Below, piece after piece: positions 1 to 5,243 of a stretch of 5,243 bases of DNA. The stretch's first letter is position 1; each line of letters begins with the position of its first letter. Origin of the DNA: a bacterium (GTDB taxonomy: Bacteria; ARS69); assembly GCA_025774865.1 (NCBI GenBank), contig JALGZO010000616.1, positions 1 through 5,243 on the forward strand. Reading direction: 5' to 3'. A program made the translations under genes and the position numbers. The notes under the pieces were generated by a model. The model was not told where the DNA came from and ran no database searches. It worked only from the letters and a program-made list of their open reading frames with translations.

Positions 1-2613
1 GCGAAACAGGTCGCCGCCCGGATCCGGCAAGAGAACGGCTCGCACATCGGGGTGCTCGGCGTGCGGACCCTGAGGCCGTTCCCCGCGGAGGCCGTCGGAG
101 AGGTCCTGAAGGGGAAGCGACGAATTCTGGTCCTCGAACGGGCGGACGCGCCGCTCGCCGGGGAACCGCCGCTCACCCGCGAGATCCGGGCGGCGCTGAC
201 GAGAGCCCCGGCCGGTCGGCCAGCCCGTCCCTCGCGCATCGTGACCGTGATCGCGGGGGCCGGCGGCCTCCCCGTGATCGAAGACGACCTTCGATCGCTG
301 TGCCTCGATCCTCTCGAAGAAGCGGATCGCCTCCTGTACCTGGGGCTCGAGTTCCTTCCCGACGATCCGGACCACCCGAAGCGGCAGGCATTTCACGACC
401 AGCTCGGTCGCCAGTACCCCGAGATCCGGTCGCTCGGCCGCCGCGGCGAGAGGACGAAGGGAGACGCCTCGACGGAAGACCCGTCGATCCCGCCGGCGGT
501 GCGGAACCTCGGCCGGGGTGGCCCCGACTGGTGCAGCCTGCCCCGATTCTGGGATCAGGTGGGTATCCTCTACCACGAGGACCGGGCCACGGAGCTCTCG
601 CCCGACCCTCACCTCGCTCTCGGAGCAATCCCTCCCCTCTCGTCGAGTCTTCGCGATCGATCGAAGCTGGACGCCGGCTGGCCGTCGCTCGACCCGACAC
701 TCTGCACGGGGTGCGGACTCTGTTGGACGCTCTGTCCCGACGGCGCGATCGCGGCCGCGGCGCTCGGAGTCCGCGAGCTCCTCGACGCGGGACTCGAGAC
801 GGCGCGGGCACGGGGGAAGGCGCCCGACGTGCTTCGTTCCGTGCTCGCCCCGTTGGCATCGAAAGCGGAGGCTCGCATACGCGCAGCGGCGCCGGCCGTG
901 TTCGCGGACGCCGTGCGACCGGCCCTGGAGGAGGTGCTCGCGAAGTCGAACCCTCCCGCGGATCGCCGCGCGGCGCTGGCCGCCGCGCTCGACGCCGTCT
1001 TGGAGGAGGTCGGTGAGCTGCCGGTGTCTCGCACGGCTTCTCTCTTCGACGAAGCCCCGAAGGGCAAGGGGGCTCTGCTCGCCCTCGGCATCGATCCGAC
1101 GATGTGCCAGACCTGCGGAGTGTGCATCGAGGCCTGCGAGCCGGCCGCCCTCACCGACGGTGAGGCTTCCGCGGACCGCCGGCGGCGCGATCTCGGGATT
1201 CATGGCGGCGTCAGACAACTGCCGGCGCCGTCGGCCGCGACACTCGATCGGATCCGCGAGCCCGCTGGTTTGGCGGCCGCGCTCCTCCTCGGGCCCGAGA
1301 ACCGTTCCGCGATGAGCGGCGGCGATCACGCCGAACCGGCGAGCGGCGCGCGGCTCGCGCTGCGTCTCGTGCTCGCGGCCACGGTGTCGCACCTCGCGCC
1401 CCGACTGGCCGCGTTCATGGGCGAGCTCGACGAGCTCCGGGCCAAGTTCGCCGAGGAGATCCGGAGCGGCATGTTGGACGCGATCCCCACGAACGACCTC
1501 GATGCCATCGCGCAGGGGCTGCGCGTTCTCGGCGGTCCCGACGTGGATGTCGCCGAGCTGATCAAGCGTGTCGAGGACGCGTGCGACTCCGACCGCATCG
1601 ATGCCGAGCGGCTCTCCGCGCTCGTGGACGCAGCGAAGGACGTCGCCAACCTGCGTGACGCGTGCGCGCGCACGGCCTCGCCCCCCGTGCCACCTCCGCT
1701 CGTGCTCGCCGGCGAATCGCTCGAGTGGGCCGCGACGTTCCCGGACAACCCGTTCGCCGGACCCGTCGTGGTCGACGCCGGGCGGTCGGCGGCTCGAGTC
1801 GCCCTCGGCCTGAGCGAGGGAACCATGCGCGACGTGGCTCGCGGCGCCGGCGTCGCGCGCCGGGCCCGCGCCGCGCTCGCCCAGCCACTGGCGCTCGCGG
1901 CGACGGAACCGCCGTCGTGGTCGGAGCTCGAAGACGCGGAGCGCGCGTGGGCGCCGCCGGTCACGCTCGTTCTGGATGCGGCCACCTGGGGTCGGCAAGA
2001 GCTTTCCGCGGTGGAGGCGCTGCTGGGATCGTCGCGGCCGGTCGTCGTGGTCGTGCTTTCCGACCGCCCGGTGCGGCCGTCGCCCGCGCTCCACGCGCTG
2101 GCCCGCCGCGACGTCTTCACGCTCCAATCGTCGATCGCGTTTCCGGATCACCTCGTGTCCGGCCTCGCCGATGCGCTCTCGAGAGTGGGCCCCGCGCTCG
2201 TACACGTCCTCGCACCGAGCCCGTCGGCGGCGGGGGTCGGGACGGAGCAGCTCATCGAACGGGCTCGGCAACCGGTCGAGGCACGTGCTTTCCCACTGTT
2301 CCGTTACGAGCCGCGGGAGGGCTCGATCGGCCGACTCTCCCTCGACGACAATCCCGAGATCCTGACGACCGAGGCGCGGTCCGAGGACCTCGCAGCGTGG
2401 GAAACGCTGACCGAGCTCGCAGGTATCGGCGGCCCCGGCGTGGAACATGCGCGGGAGGAGGGACGCACCGCCGAACGCGACGCGGCGCGCCGCGAGTGGG
2501 AGCCACGGATCGACGCCGCGGCGAGGGAAGCGCGCGAAGAGATGGAGCAACGCCTGACGAGTCAGCTGATGACACTGTCCGGGTGGGGCCCTCACGACGA
2601 GTCGACACCATGA
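1..2613 (+). CDS. PFOR/NifJ-like protein with degenerate TPP domain (partial, 5' end outside window)
   Basis: The frame is open from base 1 to the TGA at 2611-2613, giving 870 residues (numbered here from base 1). The GTG at 52 lies inside conserved PFOR domain II, so the true start is upstream. Domain order: residues 1-75 resemble domain II (LRPFPAE at 25-31, then VLERADAPLAGEPPL, like the family's VLDRTKEPG..GEPLY). Residues 107-234 are a short linker in place of domains III/IV. A ferredoxin module has cysteines 235/238/241/245 and 369/372/375/379, enough for two [4Fe-4S] clusters. Residues 439-790 are a remnant of domain VI, recognised by LEWAATFPDN (574-583) and PLFRYEP (765-771, like PLYRYDP). 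Residues 814-870 form a charged helical tail. The CxGCGE cysteines, the GDGWAYDIG and SNTGGQ TPP/Mg motifs and the last cluster cysteine (S740 here) are absent, so oxidation of a 2-oxoacid by this chain alone is unlikely. Family membership is fairly secure; an electron-transfer role beside Rnf is inferred. Confidence 0.8.
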   Translation, partial: AKQVAARIRQENGSHIGVLGVRTLRPFPAEAVGEVLKGKRRILVLERADAPLAGEPPLTREIRAALTRAPAGRPARPSRIVTVIAGAGGLPVIEDDLRSLCLDPLEEADRLLYLGLEFLPDDPDHPKRQAFHDQLGRQYPEIRSLGRRGERTKGDASTEDPSIPPAVRNLGRGGPDWCSLPRFWDQVGILYHEDRATELSPDPHLALGAIPPLSSSLRDRSKLDAGWPSLDPTLCTGCGLCWTLCPDGAIAAAALGVRELLDAGLETARARGKAPDVLRSVLAPLASKAEARIRAAAPAVFADAVRPALEEVLAKSNPPADRRAALAAALDAVLEEVGELPVSRTASLFDEAPKGKGALLALGIDPTMCQTCGVCIEACEPAALTDGEASADRRRRDLGIHGGVRQLPAPSAATLDRIREPAGLAAALLLGPENRSAMSGGDHAEPASGARLALRLVLAATVSHLAPRLAAFMGELDELRAKFAEEIRSGMLDAIPTNDLDAIAQGLRVLGGPDVDVAELIKRVEDACDSDRIDAERLSALVDAAKDVANLRDACARTASPPVPPPLVLAGESLEWAATFPDNPFAGPVVVDAGRSAARVALGLSEGTMRDVARGAGVARRARAALAQPLALAATEPPSWSELEDAERAWAPPVTLVLDAATWGRQELSAVEALLGSSRPVVVVVLSDRPVRPSPALHALARRDVFTLQSSIAFPDHLVSGLADALSRVGPALVHVLAPSPSAAGVGTEQLIERARQPVEARAFPLFRYEPREGSIGRLSLDDNPEILTTEARSEDLAAWETLTELAGIGGPGVEHAREEGRTAERDAARREWEPRIDAAAREAREEMEQRLTSQLMTLSGWGPHDESTP
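703..735 (+). other. First [4Fe-4S] ferredoxin motif of the PFOR-like protein
   Basis: Encodes CTGCGLCWTLC followed by P, the standard CxxCxxCxxxCP pattern (residues 235-245). By analogy with 2x[4Fe-4S] ferredoxin domains, the first three cysteines should bind one cluster and the fourth should pair with the second motif. It corresponds to the first half of PFOR domain V, and the preceding segment aligns with the family's domain IV-to-V junction. Confidence 0.88.
1105..1137 (+). other. Second [4Fe-4S] ferredoxin motif of the PFOR-like protein
   Basis: Encodes CQTCGVCIEAC followed by E (residues 369-379), the second CxxCxxCxxxC set. The usual proline after the last cysteine is glutamate here, but all four ligands are present. 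About 123 residues separate it from the first motif, against roughly 45-50 in canonical PFOR as I recall it. The extra length is an alanine-rich, probably helical insertion. Confidence 0.85.
2610..2613 (+). other. ATGA start/stop overlap between PFOR-like gene and rnfC
   Basis: The rnfC ATG (2610-2612) overlaps the PFOR-like TGA (2611-2613). Only a weak GACGAG (2596-2601) precedes it, so rnfC translation probably depends on ribosomes terminating the PFOR-like gene. This links the stoichiometry of the two products. Confidence 0.85.
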
Positions 2614-3926
2614 GGAGCTTCCGTCACGGCATACACCCGGAGGAGCACAAGGAAGCGACGGCGCACCTACCGATCGAACGGATGCCGTTCGTCGATCGTT
2701 ACGTCCTTCCGCTGAGCCAGCACACCGGGGCTCCGGCTCGCCCGATCGTGCAACGCGGTGACGCCGTGGAGCGCGGACAGCTCGTCGCGGAGCCCGTCGG
2801 ATTCGTCTCCACCGCGCTCGCGAGTCCCGTCACCGGGCGGATCGCCGCCATCGGCGCGCGCCGGCGCCCCGGCGGAGATCTCGGGGAAGCGATCGAGATC
2901 GAGGCCGATCCGTTCGCCACGCAGCGTTTCGAGTCGCAGGACCCCGTCGACGGGTCTGCCCTTTCGCTCGGAGAATTCGTCTCCGAGGTGCAGCGCGCCG
3001 GGCTCGTCGGCATGGGCGGCGCGGCGTTTCCGAGCCACGTGAAGTACGCGGTGCCGGAGGGGCGTCGCGTGCGGCGTCTCGTCATCAACGGCTGCGAGTG
3101 CGAGCCCTACCTCACTTGCGACCATCGCCTGATGGTCGAGCGCTCGGAAGCGGTGATCCGCGGAACCTCGATCCTCGCCGAGAAGCTGGAGGTCGAAGAG
3201 ATCGTGATCGGGGTCGAGGCGAACAAGCCGGACGCGATCGAGGCGCTCCGGGCCGTTTCGGCGAACGGTTACGACGTCCGCGTCGCGCCCCTCGAAGTGA
3301 AGTACCCGCAGGGCGCGGAGAAGATGCTCATCAAGGCGCTCTTTCGCGAGGAAGTCCCCGCGGGGAAGCTTCCACTCGACCTCGATATTCTCGTGAACAA
3401 CGTCGCGACGATGGCGGCGCTGGCCGACTGGTTCGATCGAAGACTGCCCCTGATCGAGAGAGTCGTCACGGTCGCCGGACCCGGCGTTCGTAGTCCATCC
3501 AATCTCCTGGTGCCAATCGGAACTCCTGTCCGCGACGTGCTCGATCACTGTGGCGTCGACGCCGAGACCAAAGAGATCGTCATGGGCGGACCGATGATGG
3601 GACAGCCACTCGCGTCGATCGACGTTCCGGTCCTCAAAGGGACGTCCGGCCTTCTCGTCTTCACGGAAGTGGCAACCGGACGGCCGAACGAATACACCTG
3701 TCTCAAATGCGGCCGCTGCCTGGAAGCGTGCTCCAATTTCCTGAATCCGTCGCGCCTCGCGCGGCTCGCCCGCGCCGAACGCTACGACGAGATGGAGCGT
3801 TCGTTCGCGCTCGATTGCATGGAATGCGGAGCGTGCTCCTACACGTGTCCCTCCAACATCCCGATCGTGCAGCTCATCCGCGCCGCCAAGACGGAAATCC
3901 GCCGACGCAAGGCCCCCCGCCCATGA
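2610..3926 (+). CDS. rnfC: Rnf electron transport complex subunit C (RnfC/RsxC)
   Basis: 438 residues. RnfC is the peripheral cytoplasmic subunit of the ion-translocating ferredoxin:NAD+ oxidoreductase, carrying the NAD(H)/FMN site and two [4Fe-4S] clusters. The N-terminal barrel-sandwich region has GIHPEEHKEAT, VLPLSQHTGAP and ASPVTGRI. The nucleotide/FMN fold follows with GMGGAAFP (134-141) and NGCECEPYLTCDHR (160-173), then YPQGAEKMLI. An SLBB-type domain has VTVAGPGV, VPIGTPV and MGGPMMG, followed by VLKGTSGLLVF. The ferredoxin domain has cysteines 364/367/370/374 and 403/406/409/413, the latter in CMECGACSYTCPSNIP. The length matches compact clostridial-type RnfC and lacks the long repeat-rich C-terminal extension of enterobacterial RsxC. 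The ATG at 2610 overlaps the upstream stop (ATGA) and places the family N terminus exactly. The ribosome-binding site is weak, so translational coupling is likely. Identity is nearly certain. Confidence 0.97.
   Translation: MRSFRHGIHPEEHKEATAHLPIERMPFVDRYVLPLSQHTGAPARPIVQRGDAVERGQLVAEPVGFVSTALASPVTGRIAAIGARRRPGGDLGEAIEIEADPFATQRFESQDPVDGSALSLGEFVSEVQRAGLVGMGGAAFPSHVKYAVPEGRRVRRLVINGCECEPYLTCDHRLMVERSEAVIRGTSILAEKLEVEEIVIGVEANKPDAIEALRAVSANGYDVRVAPLEVKYPQGAEKMLIKALFREEVPAGKLPLDLDILVNNVATMAALADWFDRRLPLIERVVTVAGPGVRSPSNLLVPIGTPVRDVLDHCGVDAETKEIVMGGPMMGQPLASIDVPVLKGTSGLLVFTEVATGRPNEYTCLKCGRCLEACSNFLNPSRLARLARAERYDEMERSFALDCMECGACSYTCPSNIPIVQLIRAAKTEIRRRKAPRP
3923..3926 (+). other. ATGA start/stop overlap between rnfC and rnfD
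   Basis: The rnfD ATG (3923-3925) overlaps the rnfC TGA (3924-3926), a typical translational-coupling junction for subunits of one complex. A CAAGG at 3908-3912 is a possible weak ribosome-binding site. Confidence 0.85.
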
Positions 3927-4927
3927 GCTCGAGACCGTTGCTCGTCCAGCCGGCCCCGTTCCTCCGGCGGCCGCTGACCACGCCGGTCCTGATGCGCGAC
4001 GTGCTGCTCGCTCTCGTGCCCGTGCTCGGCGCCGCCGTTTGGTATTTCGGCGCGAGCGCACTGCTCGTCGTGGGGGCGGCGGTTGCGGGAGCCTGTGGCA
4101 CGGAGTGGGCACTCGGGCCGGGCGGCCGACGCGGAACGTCGCTCGCGGACGGCAGCGCGATCCTCACCGGCGTTCTGCTCGGACTCACGCTGCCACCGGG
4201 GCTTCCCCTCTGGATGGCGTTCGTGGGAGGAGTCGTCGCGATCGGTCTCGGAAAGGCAGTGTGGGGAGGTCTCGGCCACAATCTCTTCAATCCCGCCCTC
4301 GTGGGGCGCGCGTTTCTTCAGGCGGCATTCCCCACGGCCCTGACGACCTGGACCACTCCCGGTGGCGCTTCTCTGTGGCTGAGGGGCTCGAATCTCGCGC
4401 TTCCGTTTCTGCGCTCGGACGTAGACGCCGTCTCGGTCGCCACGCCGCTCGCGCTGGCCAAGTTCCAGGGCGAGTCGACACCGTTCGCTTCGCTCCTCGC
4501 GGGGAGCACGTCCGGGTCACTGGGGGAGACGAGCGCGGCACTCCTGATTCTCTGCGGTCTCGTGCTCGGCCTGAGACGTTCGTTCGACTGGCGCATTCCC
4601 GTTGCGTTGCTCGCCGCGGTCGCCGTGTTCGCGGGGGTGTTGCACTGGGTCGATCCGGGCCGTTATCCGGCCCCCGTCTTCCACCTCCTGTCCGGTGGTC
4701 TTCTCTTCGGGACCGTCTTCATGGCGACCGACCCGGTCACCTCGCCGGTCGCACCGAAAGCAGCCTGGGTGTTCGGGGCCGGCGTCGGGCTTCTCGTGGT
4801 GTTGATCCGCACCTTCGGAGGGCTGCCGGAGGGTGTGATGTACTCGATCCTCCTCATGAACGCCGCGTCCCCGTTGATCGAGAAGCAGATGCAGCCGCGC
4901 GTGTTCGGTCGGAAGGCCGTTTCGTGA
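3923..4927 (+). CDS. rnfD: Rnf electron transport complex subunit D (RnfD/RsxD)
   Basis: 334 residues, strongly hydrophobic with multiple membrane segments (for example about 28-58, 77-112, 204-216, 226-242, 254-268 and 281-298). RnfD is the NqrB-like integral membrane subunit of Rnf that carries covalent FMN and takes part in ion-coupled electron transfer. Family signatures are DGSAILTGVLLGLTLPP (76-92), GGLGHNLFNPALVGRAFLQ (115-133), SVATPLA (171-177), GETSA (201-205), TDPVTSPVAPK (269-279) and IRTFGGLPEGVMYSILLMNA (295-314). T174 in SVATPLA sits where the FMN-accepting threonine of RnfD/NqrB is found. The ATG at 3923 overlaps the rnfC stop (ATGA). An AAGG-type site about 10 bases upstream and the match to the short cytoplasmic N terminus of RnfD support it. 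NqrB is the alternative, but the length and the rnfC neighbour favour RnfD. Confidence 0.96.
   Translation: MSSRPLLVQPAPFLRRPLTTPVLMRDVLLALVPVLGAAVWYFGASALLVVGAAVAGACGTEWALGPGGRRGTSLADGSAILTGVLLGLTLPPGLPLWMAFVGGVVAIGLGKAVWGGLGHNLFNPALVGRAFLQAAFPTALTTWTTPGGASLWLRGSNLALPFLRSDVDAVSVATPLALAKFQGESTPFASLLAGSTSGSLGETSAALLILCGLVLGLRRSFDWRIPVALLAAVAVFAGVLHWVDPGRYPAPVFHLLSGGLLFGTVFMATDPVTSPVAPKAAWVFGAGVGLLVVLIRTFGGLPEGVMYSILLMNAASPLIEKQMQPRVFGRKAVS
4911..4916 (+). promoter_or_regulatory. Ribosome-binding site for rnfG
   Basis: GGAAGG lies inside the 3' end of rnfD, 7 bases before the GTG at 4924. It supports that non-ATG start over the in-frame GTG at 4954. It is the clearest Shine-Dalgarno-like sequence at the three gene junctions. 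Confidence 0.6.
4924..4927 (+). other. GTGA start/stop overlap between rnfD and rnfG
   Basis: The rnfG GTG (4924-4926) overlaps the rnfD TGA (4925-4927). It repeats the 4-bp overlap seen at the two upstream junctions and keeps the operon without intergenic space. Confidence 0.8.
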
Positions 4928-5243
4928 ACGGTTCACCGGGATCGGTTCGCCTCGTGACGACGCTCGCGCTCGCGGGATTGCTGTCGGGGCTCACCATCGT
5001 GGGTACGTACGAGGCCACGCTGCCCCGGATCACCGAGAACCAGGCTCGGGCGTTGCGCCGCGCGATCTTCGAAGTCGTTCCCGGTGCCAATGTGTTCCAG
5101 CCCCTGGAGCTGGTCGAAGGAGAGCTGGGCGTCGCGGGGGATGCCACCGACCTGTTCGCCGTCTACGACGGTTCGGGCTCCTTCGTCGGTTACGCGATCA
5201 CCGGAGAGGGACCGGGCTTCCAGGACACCATCGGGCTCATCTT
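4924..5243 (+). CDS. rnfG: Rnf electron transport complex subunit G (RnfG/RsxG), partial, 3' end outside window
   Basis: The first 106 residues are visible and the frame runs off the window. RnfG is anchored by one N-terminal helix and exposes an FMN-carrying domain outside the cytoplasm, relaying electrons within Rnf. Residues about 9-27 (RLVTTLALAGLLSGLTIVG) form the expected membrane anchor. They are followed by the family's helix of the NQARALRRAIFEVVPGA type (39-55). GYAITGEGPGFQDTIGLI at 89-106 is the conserved FMN-binding-domain entry. The covalent FMN threonine motif lies further downstream and cannot be checked. The GTG start at 4924 overlaps the rnfD stop (GTGA) and has a GGAAGG site 7 bases upstream. 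An in-frame GTG at 4954 would cut into the anchor and is less likely. The gene order C-D-G agrees with known rnf operons. Confidence 0.94.
   Translation, partial: MNGSPGSVRLVTTLALAGLLSGLTIVGTYEATLPRITENQARALRRAIFEVVPGANVFQPLELVEGELGVAGDATDLFAVYDGSGSFVGYAITGEGPGFQDTIGLI

Noticed and set aside
52-54. GTG as a possible start of the PFOR-like gene.
   Set aside because: The frame is open upstream to base 1 and PFOR domain II similarity continues across this codon, so it is an internal valine.
300-1315. Overlapping plus- and minus-strand frames of 180-265 codons within the PFOR-like gene.
   Set aside because: They are compositionally biased shadows without domains, shadowing a frame that carries two ferredoxin motifs.
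1662-2609. In-frame upstream extension of rnfC inside the PFOR-like gene.
   Set aside because: The extension is low-complexity Arg/Gly/Ala sequence overlapping a gene with clear homology. The RnfC N terminus begins exactly at 2610.
1-2613. The PFOR-like gene as a decaying pseudogene.
   Set aside because: There is no frameshift or premature stop over 870 codons, both Fe-S motifs are complete, and the junction with rnfC is precise. The motif loss looks like divergence of a maintained protein.
3707-3922. In-frame upstream extension of rnfD over the rnfC ferredoxin domain.
   Set aside because: The extension translates to arginine-rich sequence with no RnfD similarity. The RnfD N terminus starts at 3923.
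2667-4112. A 481-codon open frame on the minus strand, antisense to rnfC.
   Set aside because: It is opposite a certain gene and its translation is arginine-rich with no recognisable domain. Long antisense frames are expected in GC-rich coding DNA.

Overview
The window is a G+C-rich stretch (roughly two-thirds G+C or more by eye) from a bacterium. It carries four same-strand genes with no intergenic space: the 3' part of a large pyruvate:ferredoxin oxidoreductase (PFOR)-like gene, complete rnfC, complete rnfD, and the 5' part of rnfG. All three junctions are 4-bp start/stop overlaps (ATGA, ATGA, GTGA), so this looks like one tightly coupled polycistronic unit that continues past both window edges. 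I see no RNA genes, repeats, mobile elements, CRISPR array, promoter or terminator, and there is almost no non-coding DNA to hold them. The G+C content, the short RnfC and the PFOR-like neighbour would fit an uncultured, GC-rich lineage of the Gemmatimonadota/Eisenbacteria/Acidobacteriota/Myxococcota sort. That placement is a guess that the sequence does not settle.

Positions 1-2613 encode the last 870 residues of a PFOR/NifJ-family protein. The order is PFOR domain II, a shortened linker where domains III and IV should be, a ferredoxin module with two complete four-cysteine motifs, a degraded version of the thiamine-diphosphate (TPP) domain VI, and a charged helical tail. The TPP/Mg signature and all cysteines expected for the proximal [4Fe-4S] cluster are missing, yet the frame is open throughout. 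I read it as a maintained, probably non-catalytic PFOR paralogue that keeps only its electron-wiring module.

Positions 2610-5243 encode membrane-complex subunits of Rnf, the ferredoxin:NAD+ oxidoreductase that couples electron transfer to Na+ or H+ translocation. RnfC is the peripheral NADH/FMN and Fe-S subunit, RnfD the membrane FMN subunit, and RnfG the membrane-anchored, periplasm-facing FMN subunit. rnfE, rnfA and rnfB are not visible and would be expected downstream or elsewhere.

The most interesting point is the combination: a TPP-less PFOR homologue with an intact ferredoxin domain, translationally coupled to rnfC. It may be an Rnf accessory subunit that feeds or receives low-potential electrons at the cytoplasmic face. 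This is inference and depends on the unseen upstream sequence and on conservation of the gene pair.
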